In this document: piece by piece, positions 11,712 to 23,900 of the stretch | Numbering within the stretch: position 1 is the first letter of the stretch | Layout: each line of letters starts with the position of its first letter | Origin: Laccaria trichodermophora | Taxonomy: Eukaryota > Basidiomycota > Agaricomycetes > Agaricales > Hydnangiaceae | Assembly: GCA_018417955.1 (NCBI GenBank) | Contig: JACTVC010000027.1 | Span: forward strand, 124,001 to 188,000 | Length of the DNA stretch: 64,000 nt | Reading direction: 5' to 3' | Translations under genes and position numbers: made by a program | Notes under the pieces: generated by a model | Database searches by the model: none | Told to the model about the DNA's origin: nothing | Seen by the model: only the letters and a program-made list of their open reading frames with translations

Positions 11712-12419
11712 GATGTCATATTTTCGGTAGATTAGCTTTCCAGCTTTTACACTTTTCAGCTGGTCGCAAGCTAAAAAGCAGCTAAAAGCCGGAAAGTAAA
11801 TTGTTAACTTGCTGATGAAGAGGAGAGCGTTGCGAATGTGGCTCGGCTAGGGGAACACGGCTGCTTGTTAAGAGGCAAAGACGGTTCGTAAGAAATGAAT
11901 CAGATGGCGGTGATGCGGCGAGTAAACGTAGGGCCAAAGTTACGCCAGGACCTTACTATGCAAGCGGCTGGAGCGGGTGTCAACCATGATTCATCCTCAA
12001 ATATACTCATTGAAAAGTAGTCAGACTGCGCTTCAAGAGACAATGGCGTTACTCAATTTGAAGGAAGGTATCTATTATACATTGATGAACCTATAGGCGA
12101 AGATTGAACATCAGTGCAACAGGCCTCAGAACTTAGAAGCAGATATTTGACTCACCAATTACAAACAGACATCTATACGAAAGAGTAAAAAGTAGGATTA
12201 GCCGAAGATGTTTGTGCCGAGGAGTAGAACTCACCGTCGGAAAACACAGGCCCCATCCACAGCCATATTTTCGAAAAAAAAAAAAAAAACGTGTATGATC
12301 AAAAAAATCTCATATTCGTTGGGCAGTCAAAATACAACCCAAATATCTGTTCGAATCTGGGTTATCAGTAAACGCAGCAAAAAAAAAAAAACGAACACTC
12401 CAACACTCACCAAGGCATT
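11712..12419. other. intergenic, no recognised gene
   Basis: Holds two A-runs (near 12275 and 12380). The second lies close downstream of the minus-strand gene ending at 12420. Confidence 0.4.
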
Positions 12420-13373
12420 TCAAAACCCAAAAACCTTATTCAAAAACCCCGTCCGCCCCTTCCCACTCCCCGCCCCAACCACACAATCATCCTCCCAAAC
12501 AACCTTCACACTCCCATGCGAAGCCTCAACAACAACCTCATCACCCTTCCACGCACCCCCCCTCCACCCCGAAAAATCACCCACAAAACACCGTCTCGTC
12601 CCATCCGCCTCGCCAAACGTCGTCAACTGCCCACTGAGCGCGTCGGAGAACTTTATGGAGCCGTGTGTGACCTTGAGGACGAGCGGGCCGTGAAACGTTC
12701 GCGGGAGGTGCACGCGCACGTCGCCGTATGTCGATTGGACGGTTAGGTGGAAAGAGGTTGGGGGGAGGTTGTGGTTTGGGTCTGAGGGTGTGCGCTATCA
12801 TTGAACCTCTCATCAGCTCTTCTTCCATAAAAAAAAAACAGAAGAGAAAGAGAACGAACAATCTTAGCAGTAACACCCCCATGCGTCGACTTCATCCACA
12901 ACTTCGCCCTTCTCCCCTTATTCCCCGGTACAATCCCAACATCCGCATGAACACCCCCATGCGTCGACTCCAACCTCAAATTCTCTTCCCTCTCTGGAGA
13001 AGGACGGACAGAAGGGGGGATGTACAATCCCGGATCGAGGAGGAAGGTTTCTTTGATGGAGTTGTGCACGCGCGAGATGGAGATGTAGTTTGTGGGTTTG
13101 ATACCCAGGAATTCAGCTGGATACGCATACGTGGGTTCGTTCGGCTTTGAGGTCACACCACGTGGAGCTTGGTCGGTGTGCTCAGGGAAAGAAGAAGACC
13201 CAACGCTAAGCGACGCATACGTCGGCGGAGGTTCCTATTCAATATTCAACCCAGTCAAACTCGAACCCTAGCATCGGAGGATCCACGAAGGAACGTACAT
13301 CAATGGTACTCTGATCCTCAACCACCCTCCTAGCCTCAAGCGCTTCCACTAGTTTGTCGTCCGTCAATATCAT
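12420..13373 (-). CDS. DUF7330-type protein of unknown function
   Basis: Complement of exons 13299-13373, 12860-13234 and 12420-12794 (274 aa). All joins are phase 0; introns are 64 and 65 nt. The protein opens MILTDDKLVEALEARRV, then a proline-rich stretch with PPPTYASLS. It has the family's repeated STHGGV turns (ESTHGGVHADV, KSTHGGVTAKI, THGSIKF, SHGSVKVVW) and the core RTFHGPLVLKV ... TRRCFVGDFSGW ... WKGDEVVV. These features are typical of the DUF7330 family of agaricomycete proteins, predicted beta-rich with no known reaction. No signal peptide or membrane segment is seen. Start is supported by the short first exon joining in frame to the domain. Confidence 0.75.
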
Positions 13374-13547
13374 GGTCTAGCTTCTGGTGGGTATGCCTTT
13401 CCAAGCTTGTGGTGATGCGAAAGAGAGGGTGAGAGAAGAAGGACAAGAACAGGTTCCGGGCAGGTGTGCGTACACCTCGAAGCAGAAGCACAGTTCACAG
13501 TAGAGTCACAGCAGCTCCAAGTGATGGTGCACAGTCCACAAACCCGA

Positions 13548-13617
13548 AAAGCACAGTCGCAGTCACGATGGGGGCATTATATGATTTACATATAGCGCCT
13601 TGAGGCGACTGTGCTTT
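13548..13617. repeat. 13-nt inverted repeat in the 5' flank of the DUF7330 gene
   Basis: AAAGCACAGTCGC (13548-13560) and GCGACTGTGCTTT (13605-13617) are perfect inverted copies separated by 44 nt. The pair lies about 180 bp upstream of the ATG at 13373 on the minus strand. Could be a cruciform, a dimeric factor site or a small element remnant. Confidence 0.5.
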
Positions 13618-13661
13618 GATTAGATTTACGATTAGATCCCCGCATCAACCTTGGCTCAACC

Positions 13662-15130
13662 CACTGTGAAGGCAGCTTTGGTTGATATTCAACAAATATT
13701 AGGTTGAATTTTACCTTTCAACCAGAGGTCAGTTAAAATTTAGGTTGAAAAAAATCAACCTGTTTTTTTGGTTGATCACCAACCTAAGTGATCAACTAAA
13801 GACTGGTTGATAATCAACGTCGCGACAGTAGCGAACTTGGCGTGAATATCAACCTAAGATAGGTTGACTTCATCCTTCGTTAAAAAACTCAGCAGTATGT
13901 ACGTATACCTACAATACTACACTCAAAAAAATATTCTCATAACCTAATCTTACACGACACTAAATTGTAGCCTTGAGTTGGCCTCGGGTACGCGATGAGG
14001 ACGCTGGAGTTGCCATTGACAGTCGTGGGAAGTTGATTTCTCCATTTCGGAAACTATCGGGTCTGCAGTTTTGCAATGCAACCATCATGTTCTCCGCTCT
14101 CCTCGTCCACCCACCTTCCTCCTTCGGTGTTTGGATAGTCTTCAACTCACCTCGGAAACTTGTCTAATCTCTGCTCGACCCAGGTGCGTTCCCTCCCTCA
14201 CAATGATAGACCAAGCTTAAATTGACCACTTCACAGAGGCGGGAGCCATAATGAATCAAGGGTAAGTCCACACTATGCGACTTACATTCGTGCTAATGTT
14301 GGCTACAGGATTAAGTCCCGGCTCAGCCTAAGGCTGGAAGACACCAGATAGCGAAAACGAGAAGGCGCTAGGCAGAGTAAGTCACCCTCCACTGAGTCGC
14401 TGATATTTGTTAATGTACCGTTGACCGAACGCAAGTTGATGAGTGCCAAATAGTCGAGGCACGGAAGCGATCACGCCGAGAGATCATGTGCAGGGCACAA
14501 CCGCGAGCAGGGATGAGAGGGTCGGCGACATATGAACGCGTAAGTCTCGTCCCTAATCAACTCATACATAAACACCTACTAATTCACCTTTGTTGCTGGC
14601 TAGAATCGTTTGATTGGACGCTGTCGTGGCAGTTCGATGTTTGGGAGATGCTTTTGGCTGGGGGTTTGACATGTCAGTAAGTTGTATATTTCCCTTTCCT
14701 TCCCGACCTGTTCCTCACATTCTATGCATTGCAGTGACCTCTGATGGTGTTTTCCTATCATATCCTCAACCCAGTGTACCATTACTAGCAATAGCACACT
14801 GTTGTCCTGTGATACGAGCAATATATAATGTTTTTTATCAGAATCACTTCAATATTGGTTAAATATCAACCATCATTCAAGTTAAAACTAACCAACAATA
14901 GGTTGAAATCTTTGGGTTGAATTCAACCTTTGGTTAGTTGAAATTGACCGGTATAACAGCCTCAGAAGCCTTAGGTTGAAAACGGCCATTTTAGGTTGTT
15001 AATCAACCAAAGTGACCCAGGTTGATCACCAACCTAAGGTTGATGAAAATCAACCTAAAAAGCGGTTGAATACGACCTATGCTAGGTTGAAAAGTTAGGT
15101 TGAACTTCAACCAGCGTGACCTGCACAGTG
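13662..15130. mobile_element. non-autonomous CACTA-like DNA element, 1469 bp
   Basis: The ends are CACTGTG (13662-13668) and CACAGTG (15124-15130), flanked by a 3-bp duplication ACC (13659-13661, 15131-15133). The outer ~30 bp are imperfect inverted repeats. About 250 bp at each end is filled with GGTTGA/TCAACC motifs in both orientations, the subterminal-repeat pattern of CACTA elements. No transposase is present. The centre (about 14170-14760) instead shows five or six consecutive intron-like GTGCGT/GTAAGT ... AG intervals separated by 25-90-nt segments with no continuous frame. Confidence 0.7.
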
Positions 15131-15133
15131 ACC

Positions 15134-15626
15134 AAGGTGACTCTATGTAAAAACCAGTCTCATCGATGCACATGGTATGGTATAACAAGGCTAGTGCACT
15201 ATACTATACTACACAGCGATAGCAAAAACATTTTCTTTTGTAGAGGTATCTGTACTAGAAGGTTTCGAAAAGCTAACTTCTGAAAAGGATCGATCTGTAG
15301 ACAAGTGCTGGCGGGGATAAGAAGAGAAAAAAGGGAAAAAATCAAAGGACTGTGTGTAGTTCTTCAAGCCGAGTTTAGAACCTATCAAACCGCAAAGAAA
15401 AAGAGTAGCCATGGGTGCCGAGCCGATGCTAGGGGTAACAAGAGAGAATGAAAAAGGTCGAAAAAGAAATAAAACGATAAACGATAGACACGTTGTGCTT
15501 GATGTGACGATAGAAAAAAGCCAGAGAGTCCGAAAACGACCGACTGCGAGAGGAGCGTCAAAGGATAGTCGCCAAAAGAAACCAACGACGGCGAGACCAA
15601 CGAAAGCCAATGACTGCGCACAACCC
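15134..15626. other. 3' flank of the RRM gene
   Basis: No gene seen; the part next to 15627 is presumably the 3' UTR of the minus-strand RNA-binding protein gene. Confidence 0.4.
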
Positions 15627-18600
15627 TCAACGCCCCCCAACATTAACACCCCCCAACCCACCCTTCATCCCCCCAACACCGCTCTTCAACCCCTCAATCG
15701 AAGCCAAATTAACCTGAACTCCCCTCTCCCCCCCTCCACTGGCATCAACAATACCCGCACCAAACAACCCATCCCCCTGACTGCCCGTGAATGACCCAAA
15801 GAACGGGGTAGCAGGGCTCAGCGTCGAAGGCGTAGACGAATACGTCAACGCAGGTGATATAATTGATGGCGATAAATTCTGCTGCTGGTCGTACCCACCA
15901 CCGCCGCCGTTACGAGCAGCAGCAGCATTCGAGGGAGGCAGTTGTTCGTACTTGCCCCCTCCAGTCGAAGCGTTGACGTTGGCACCGGTACCCACGAGCT
16001 CCTCAGATCCCCCGTTAACCATCTTCGCAACGCTCGCATGCTGTGGGGTCCTCAACACCCCAGTCCCCACAACGCCACTCATACTGTTATGCTGATAATG
16101 CCTCGTAGTAGCCCCCTGCATCGGGCCCGAACCGGTATTACGTGAATTGCGATGAGGAAGCGTAGTGGATCGGATATGATAATTATGCTGCTGTTGTTCC
16201 TGTTGCTGTTGTTGCTGTTGACGCTGTTCATGTTCTTGCTGCTGCTGCTGTTGTTGTTGATACTGCTGTTGTTCGCATTCTTGTTGATACTGTTGCTGTT
16301 CTTGTTGCTGTTTATAATACAGTGCATCGGTAGGAGTAGTGCCCGCCGTCTGTGGGTGCTGAACGGACCGCCGAGTCGAACCTGCCTGGACATGATATCG
16401 TCCCTCCCAACCGTTATTATGGAAGTCATTCTCGCTCATCGGCGCCCCGCTGCCAACAACACTCGGAGAAGCCAGATGGACTTGACTAGCCTGCGTCCGA
16501 TAGCCCCTCACGCCCAACGCAATGTTCGCATTCAACAGCTCCTCGTCAACGTTGCCCGCGCGTCTGGCGCTACGGCCAGGACGCAAATCTAACGGGGCAG
16601 GACGTCTCCTCTGTTGCTGGGTAGACTCGGCATGCGCGCGCATGATATACTCTTCCGTAGCGGTATAGCCTGTCCTGGTGTGGACGGGAGGAGGACGAGC
16701 ATAATGATGTTGGTGTGGCTTGTGAAGAAGATCAAGATGCTGGGCCGAAGCGTCTTCATCATAGACGCCACCACGATAAGGGACGCCAGTGCCTCTGAGG
16801 GTCTGCAAGAGCGTCATCATAGATGAGTCCATAGGATGGGGCGAGGTGGAAGGTGGTAGCTGTACAGTCTGGCCTTGCCCAATGTAAGGATGGGGAGAAT
16901 GAGCCTGCGACCGGACAGGCCTAGCAGGAGCAAGTGAATAATCCACCGCAAACGGCGCATTGGACGAGAAATCAGGGGCCGCAGGAACATGAAGGCGACT
17001 GTTACTGTGGCTGTGCTGGATGGAAGGTGGAAGTGGAGGGAGCGGCGTTTGTTGCACATGACCATGCGCGTGGATGACTGGGCCGCTCTTGATCATCGAA
17101 GGCCTGAGCTCCTGCCCTCTAAGATTGAGCAAGGCAGCTTGGGCGATGGTAAGTCTGGCTGGAGAGCCTTCCACGCCTTCTTTAGTTGCGCGTTCATTCC
17201 TCTTTGAAAAAATTATGGGTGAAACTTAAGATCAAGATCAAGAAAGAACGTACTCTCAACTCGCGCTGTTCACTGGTATCTGCAAACCTCACGGATATTC
17301 GACTCCCGGTGTCGTTCCATCCACGAACCATACGACCGTGGAGGCGCTCGATGATTTCTTCGGCCCCAACGCGGGTTTCCAGTCTTGGAGGTGATCAGCA
17401 TCGCTGGACACGAGGAAGCAGAACGTCAATTACCTAACAAATGCAATAATCCTCGGCGGATTACTCAACCTAGTCTGGAAGAACCGAGAACTACTGATCC
17501 GATGAGGGGACACCAGCGCCGCTAACGTCTAGATTCTCATCAGCATGAACCCACCAAGGGAAGAAATCAGGGAAGGTGACGTACAGGCTCATCAATACTC
17601 AACGGTAACCTAAGTGACCAGACAGAAGATTAACGTCAGCAAGGCGAAAAGTCCGGGAAGGAAAAAAAAAAACAAAGACGGCGCAAGAAAACAGGACGAA
17701 CGACGGCCCAGCGAACACGAAACAAAAACAGCACAAAGAAAACGGCCCACAGAAACCCAAAAACCCAAAACCCAAAAAGAAAATGAGAACAAGTCACCAG
17801 AAAGGAGAATCAGGTTACCAAGGCGAGAACTCAAGGAACGAAGAGACAGAAGTGAAGGAAGAAAACGGTATGTAGAAACGAGAAGCGGGACGAAGATAAC
17901 GGCTCAAGGAAAACATCACAAAGAAAGAAGCACGAAGAAGCGAGACGAAGAAAAACGGACAATGAAAACAGCAAATAAAACGGTCTAGAGACAACGGTCC
18001 AGAGAGAACAACCCAAAGAAAAAACCACCAAAAAAACGAAACAAAACGACACAAAAAAAGCATGAAGAAAACAGCCCACAAAAACGCAAAAACCCAGATC
18101 CAAGAACCCAAGTAAAAAAAGAAAAACCCACCCCTCCATATACAAATTCGTACTCGTCGGATCATGCAACGCCTCCATCTTGGCTTTAAAATTGGCATCG
18201 CCATCCGTCGTCGTTGAAAAGGCAAACTCAAACTCTCCCTCCTCGTCTTGTCCTGATCTCGGCGCTCCTCCTCCCCCCGGCTGCTCGTCCCAATCCCCTC
18301 CCTGCGTAGCCAACCCACGGACTTGGGTAGGCGAGGAGGATAAGGTCTGAGGGGACGAAGACGCATACGCCGTTCCCGGTATCTTGTGGATTTGCTGCAT
18401 TCTTTAGTATATGCGCGCATATACGAACAAAGAAAAGAGATGAGTACCTTTGAAAATGTTGGATGTAAATTCCGATACCGCCTTAGAGAGATGATACATC
18501 TCTCAGCAGCATCGATCGTCTCAAACCTATTCAGCATCCTCGTCAACTAAAAGAAGAGAAAGAAATGAGAAAAGACGTACAAAACGAACCCATATCCACT

Positions 18601-19513
18601 CTCACTATCCCTAACATGCCGAGTGAACGTCCGCACACTACGAATCTCACCAAACGGACTGGCGAGCGCGAACAGCTGATCTTCTGGGAAATGTGGGGGC
18701 AGACCGTTGATATACACATTCGGAGTCTTTTGCCCCATATCAAACGTCGTCGTTGGAGGAGGGCCAACGGGTGCGAACGAAAATGGAGGAGCCGAGCGTG
18801 CTTGGGCTTGAGAGGGTGGAAGGGACAGGTCATATATCGTAAACGCAGAATTCGGTTCCGAGAGTTGAGACTGGACTTGAGGCTGAGGAATCCTAGCAGC
18901 GCGGAAATCAGGCGAAGCGTCTGGGAGGGGGATGGTAGGCTGAGTCGGCGCAGATGGGATCTTGGGGGACGACGCCTTCCCTTGAACTTGAACCTGAGGC
19001 AGAGGTGGGTGCGGGACGTGAAACCCCAAGGAAAGGCTCTCCGAGGACTCACACCCCGCAGGAAGAACAGGACTCTCAGCAGGACCTGAACCTTCTCTCG
19101 GGTCTACAAAAAAAGTCAACATGAAGCGCATATACTCAGTAAAAAAGCGCATATAGAGACCCACCTGCAAGACTACGATGAATATGAACGTGCATCCTGC
19201 TCGCAGATTCGTCCAACCCCAGATCGTTCAAGTAAATCTCGACGTCTGAGCCTTCATCGTCTTCCCCCTCGGAGAAGCTCTGGCTCTGATAGCGCGCATA
19301 GGGCGATTCTGGGGACGGAGGGAGGTGGTGTGGGCTCGGAACCGAGATTGATGCTGAGGAGGTGGGGGAGGGAGTGGTGGATGGAGGGAGGGGAGGGTAA
19401 GGAGATGTGGCATGGCAGGAAGAAAGAAACTCGCGCGGATCGTTGTCCGAGCGTGGGGGAGAGGGGGGAACGCGGGCGGAGGTAGTTGTGGGTAGGGTAC
19501 TCTGAAGGGACAT
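15627..19513 (-). CDS. RNA-binding protein with two RRMs and a polyglutamine tail, eight exons
   Basis: Complement of exons 19165-19513, 18581-19103, 18448-18526, 18132-18394, 17585-17609, 17434-17528, 17254-17383 and 15627-17201. Phases agree at every join and give 1012 aa. Residues 1-240 are Ser/Pro-rich. RRM1 (about 243-317) has RNP2 VYINGL and RNP1 SGYGFVLF. RRM2 (about 399-481) has NLYMEGLPL, IIAFVRLE and ISVRFADT. RNERATKEG and TIAQAALLNLRGQEL follow, then a long low-complexity tail with a Gln-rich tract at about 786-826 (plus-strand 16190-16320). The paired RRMs with NLY-type RNP2 resemble the MSSP/RBMS and S. pombe Cip1/Cip2 type, cytoplasmic mRNA-binding factors; that orthology is inference. 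Intron 4 (17610-18131) is 522 nt and T-rich, tenfold longer than its neighbours. The tail suggests condensate or stress-granule behaviour. Confidence 0.85.
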
Positions 19514-20519
19514 GATGGTCGAAAGAAGAAAGTGTGACTGCTGTACGTGTAATAACAGCAGCCAAAGGCTAGGCGGGTAGGAAAAGGCTAAGTGACGGTG
19601 TGGTGGCAAAGGATGGTCAAAGCACTCTGTCCTCTTTATGCCGAGTGTAAACAAACAACACTTGTCGTGTCTAGGTGGTAGCTGGATATGAGATGAGGGT
19701 ATAAGGCAAAAATCAGAGACACTCACTGGAACGACGCTTCTTCGATCGAATTAGAATGCAATCCTTTATGGCTACACCCCGCATCCTTCCATCATCATCA
19801 TACGTGGCGTGGCGTTCCTTCCCCCCGAGCTCCGAGGCACATACCAAAAAAATTATCTCTCCTTGAATGTCATAATCAGCAAAATGTCGACTGCATAACA
19901 TCGTTACTTACCTTACCCAACGTTTTAATCTGTTGCTCTCGACGAATGCAAGATGCGGAAAGACGTGAGACGCCAAGCATTCATCTGACATTCCATTCAT
20001 CAGTGGTCAAAGCACCCCATCATCCATGTATGCTGACCACAAAAGAGAAAAAGAGCGCATAAGAAAAAGTATTCCCAGACCTACGCAGCCGTCCCTCCAA
20101 GTCTGAGCTTTCGCTCTCTCGCACCGTTGCCTCGCCACCGCTCCAGATTTGAAAACACAACAACTTGTCGAGTCGTCCAGTCCAGTCGAGCCTAGATCCG
20201 ATTCTTCCACAATCCACTCCACTCCACAAACCCACTCCAGGTATCGGCACTGGCACTGGCAGATGGCAAGCTTAGATTCGACGCGCAAGAATTAGAAAAC
20301 GACGACGATCAAGAACCATCATCAACACAACGCATAATATCCTCGGCTTTCCGGTCCCGGCGCGCCTCGGCCCCCAGGTTGAGAAAGTTGAAACGACGAA
20401 CATCAAACGAACATCCAGCAAAAATATCTCGCCCTCAAACGACGATGATCGTCGACGTCGAGTATACACCCCCCAAAATGCAATGATGTCGAAAACTAGG
20501 TGGCATCCTCAATTTTGTT
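19514..20519. other. upstream region of the RRM gene
   Basis: Intron-like GTGAG and GTAAG donors on the minus strand (near 19725 and 19912) suggest spliced 5' UTR. No coding frame is convincing. Confidence 0.35.
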
Positions 20520-21050
20520 CGACGCACGGACCGGCACGGTGGCGTTGCCAAACCACATCAATCACACCAACGTTGTTTTTTCCCTTTCCATACCATGGGA
20601 CCTTGGATGAGTAGTATGAGCGGTTTGTGAAAGAGATGGGCTATCATAAGGTTGAAGTCCTTTCGTTGTCCCGAACTGAAGTTGGGCTGACATGACACTC
20701 GCAGGGATATCTTTACCATGTGCATGTAGTGGAGTCGCATCGTAGGGATGCTTTTATAACTATCATCATGTACGCTCCTCGAATTTCAGGTTTGTGTCGT
20801 CCGTTTTGGATATTGTATGATGCTCATGTTGCTAATTACAGGTCTGCGGAGATTTCAGCTTCGAACGCCATTCAAGCCGTACCAGCAGCAACTTATGGGC
20901 ATGTTAGCATGGATCACATTCCGCTGGCTTATCAGGTTCTTAACCGACTGCCTTCGCATATGATTGCCAGCTGACGGTTTTCAATGGGATCTCATGTATA
21001 ATATAAACCCACCGATTCTCGACTTCTACCTTCTCGAGTTCGCAAAGCAA
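20520..21050 (+). repeat. segmental duplicate, copy A
   Basis: Shares a diverged but alignable order of blocks with 23330-23900: GGTGGCGTTGCC, ATGGGACCTT.GATGAG, GAAGTTGGGCTGACA, GTGGAGTCGCATCGT and GATTGCCAGCTGACG. The conserved interval beginning GGTTG and ending in a CTGAC branch plus AG looks like an intron, so the unit is probably part of an old duplicated gene. Reading frames are broken in this copy. Confidence 0.6.
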
Positions 21051-21098
21051 GGTATCAACAAGACTGCCATTAAGTGAACATGACCTAGTGTTCGAAAA

Positions 21099-21677
21099 AT
21101 GTCCACTCTACGACGGAGAATGTACGCGGCATGGCAAGAGAACTTTAGTCTGTTTTTTGAGCATTCTTCGGGAGAGACCACAAGCCTCACATTGAACCGC
21201 TGCGAGTTTACGTGGGGCATGGTGCACTCCCTACGTTGTACGCGTGCTGTGGAGAAGCTTGAGATGGTCCTCTGTGATCTGGGTGGTATTGTGTTTTGGG
21301 AAGCACTTGTCCTTCCCGGCCTGAACCTGCTCCCTCAACTAACACGCACGGAGGTGGGACGCGCAAGTTGCGCGACTCGCTTGGTCAATCGACGTGTTGT
21401 GCGTGATGTTCTTATCAAGGCGGACGAATCTACAGACCACGGGATTGGGATCATGTTGGGATCGAACGCATTTTCGTCATACTTCGCTTCAAACACAGCA
21501 CATCTTATTTCTTCTCCCCTCCGTACAGTTCGCCTACGCATTCAACCTCACCCCTCAACGGACTCCTCGGCTTCTCGGATTTATTCAATGGTCGCTTTGA
21601 TTCATGCTCGGCTAGGGCGGTGTGCAGTCCAGGACTCCAAAATACGAGCCCAAATAAGATCCAGAGTTGATTTTTGA
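21099..21677 (+). CDS. unrecognised open frame
   Basis: A 192-codon open frame starting MSTLRRRMYAAWQENF, immediately after duplicate copy A and possibly its continuation. It contains leucine-rich stretches (TSLTLNRCEF, LEMVLCDLG, LPGLNLLPQL) that resemble the LRR part of agaric F-box proteins. No F-box or other domain is identifiable and no start context decides the beginning. Treat as a possible fragment of a decayed gene. Confidence 0.25.
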   Translation: MSTLRRRMYAAWQENFSLFFEHSSGETTSLTLNRCEFTWGMVHSLRCTRAVEKLEMVLCDLGGIVFWEALVLPGLNLLPQLTRTEVGRASCATRLVNRRVVRDVLIKADESTDHGIGIMLGSNAFSSYFASNTAHLISSPLRTVRLRIQPHPSTDSSASRIYSMVALIHARLGRCAVQDSKIRAQIRSRVDF

Positions 21678-22298
21678 GCAGAAGACTACGTATGAACCAT
21701 TCCTCGCCTTTTTAGAGCAATTAACGATGCAAGAGAAAAAATAACAAGGTTGAAGATTGGCTTTCCCGTTGGCGCGTAATTTTTTTTCCCCCTCAATACA
21801 AGCTTCCAGGATCATAAACGAGAAGGTTGTTGTAGATAATCGTCAACCCACCTCCAACGTCCTATGAGGCAATATTTGCACTTCAGCAACATTTATCGCA
21901 TGAGGAACTTTCCCACTGCCAGGGTGGCTCCGTTTACTACACGATACTTCAAGTTAGCCTAGATTTAACCACGACGGCAATTCAAAATTTGCGGTGCCTT
22001 CGATGATCGATAGAATACACCAAAGGAAATCCTTTTCGTTTTCTATGATGCTTTATATTAGCCAAATATTAGCAACCAGTGAATGGACCTTGACTTCAAC
22101 AAAAGGACTGTCTAGCACGCTGTAAAAGCATCTTCCACTGAACGAACAAAGACAAGCAGCCTTATATCAAGTCGAGACGTGTAAAATCATTACAGCCTTT
22201 GGCAAGATGTGAACTTCTTCAATTTAAGTACACGAATCATCTAGCATGGCTATTGGTGTACCACATTCTCAAGACTCGGAGACATACAAACATCCGAA

Positions 22299-23073
22299 TT
22301 AAAAGTTCCTGCCATGAACCGCCCATCCACTGTTACCGACTGGAACAAAAGCCCAATCAAGACCCAAAGGCCAGTCACTGGGGCTCTGTCCCATAATATC
22401 CACACTATCCCGATCAACCCTCAAACCGATTTTCTGTCCCGTGCGAGTGCGTCCATATAAAACAATCCGGTTTCCGGGAATTTGCGCTGCGTAGAATCCA
22501 GACGAAGAGTCGTCACTTTCATACCAATCCAGACCCGGCTGCGTGGAATTACTCAAGCTGAGGTGCATGCGGCGGTGACTGCCGTTGCGAAGGACAGAAA
22601 TCCCTTTAATGTACCCCACGTCACCTTCAGGCCATCCGTATAGAGTTTCGTCTGTGTCGCAGGACCTGCGGTACCGGACAACTGCGCCTTTACCACTGGG
22701 ATAGAACCTGCCAAGATTTTCCCGGCTCATACCAAGCTCAGTTCCGTCGGCGAGCATAATTTTGTACCACTCATCGGTGTTGATTTCACGGCCGTAGATG
22801 TCGAGAAGATCCTAGCATGGTTCAGCGATCGTCTGCTTGTGAAGCTAAGGCTGCTCTCACCTTGCCGCCCATGACAAAGAGTCGTACCGTGTTCGTCAAG
22901 TTGGGCAGATATAAGTAAGTTCCGCGATGAGGCTCTGATATCCGACACGGACAAAAACGATGACGGCTGTGGCAGGCATTAGGCTCATGTGTGTGTGTCA
23001 GAGTATGCGTATGGTTCACAAGCACTTTTTTTGTCATTCCCTTGCTCCTCCGCTTTCGAAAAAAATCAGACAT
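22299..23073 (-). CDS. conserved-looking hypothetical protein, two exons
   Basis: Complement of exons 22861-23073 and 22299-22811; the 49-nt intron 22812-22860 (GTGAGA ... CATGCTAG) joins phase 0. The 241-aa product reads smoothly through the junction (FVMGGK|DLLDIYGREINTDEW). Distinct parts are MLADGTELGMSRENLGRFY, DETLYGWPEGDVGYIKGI, SGFYAAQIPGNRIVLYG and DRDSVDIMGQSPSDWPL, ending GWAVHGRNF. Codon pattern and absence of stops suggest a real gene. I do not recognise the family. No signal peptide, membrane segment or catalytic motif is evident. The first ~35 residues (His/Thr-rich) may be mis-modelled. It lies between duplicate copies A and B. Confidence 0.6.
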
Positions 23074-23329
23074 GTTTAGTTAGTCTATAAAGTACTGCTT
23101 GCAGGATTTTGATGGGATTCATGAGGTGTAGGAATGAAACGAAAGCAATCCGCATATCCTGACTCATGCGCACATCTTGACCATGAGCGAATTTGGAGCG
23201 AAAGCGGCTGGAGCTGGCTCGGCATCCGCTTTATTCTTCTTGCTCAGCGAGATACCCAAAATTCCGTGAACAACTCGTCAGTAACTTGAAGCTTGGAGGC
23301 GGTCACAGAATTTACAAGTAGTGTGACGC

Positions 23330-23900
23330 GTGACGCGGGACGCATGGTGGCGTTGCCACATAAATTCCACCACCAATGTTGTAAGTATTTTCTACCCAAG
23401 TCTTCTATGCCGATGGGACCTTCGATGAGCGGTCTGTGAAGATGGAGCGGGTTTGTTATAAGGTTGGGATCCTTTTCTTGTCCTGAAGTGAAGTTGGGCT
23501 GACAAGGACACCATCGCAGTGATATCCTACCACGACCCGACTGAAATGGGTGGTCTGATTTACCGATGTGTTGAAGGCCTGCAGTGGAGTCGCATCGTGG
23601 GGAAATGGTCTATAAAAATCATTACGCTCCTCGGATTGGTTAGTGTCGTCAGTTTGGATGTTGAATTTGCTCATGTTGCCGATTACAGAATTTCCGGGGG
23701 GTGTTTTTTGACTGTCAGCTCGAAACCCCATTCACAACCGTACCAGGCGTATTACCCGTTGCTAGCGTGGATTACATTCTGCTGGCTTTCGGGTAGCTAA
23801 ATAACTGCCTTTGGATATGATTGCCAGCTGACGATTTTCCAAAGGATCTCACGTACGATCCAAACTCACCCACTTATACCCTCTCGAGTTCAACAGGAGA
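23330..23900 (+). repeat. segmental duplicate, copy B
   Basis: Second copy of the unit at 20520-21050. It preserves DERSVKMERVCYK at the exon side of the putative intron and DDFPKDLTYDPNSPTYTL near its end, but stops interrupt the rest. Confidence 0.6.

Noticed and set aside
16152..16592. Plus-strand open frame rich in leucine (LLLLLLTLFMFLLLL)
   Set aside because: It is the antisense shadow of the glutamine-repeat tract of the RRM gene.
17614..17988. Lysine-rich plus-strand open frame
   Set aside because: It lies wholly within the T-rich 522-nt intron of the RRM gene read on the other strand; composition explains it.
21335..21541. Minus-strand frame with basic residues
   Set aside because: Antisense to the open frame at 21099-21677, with no family resemblance.
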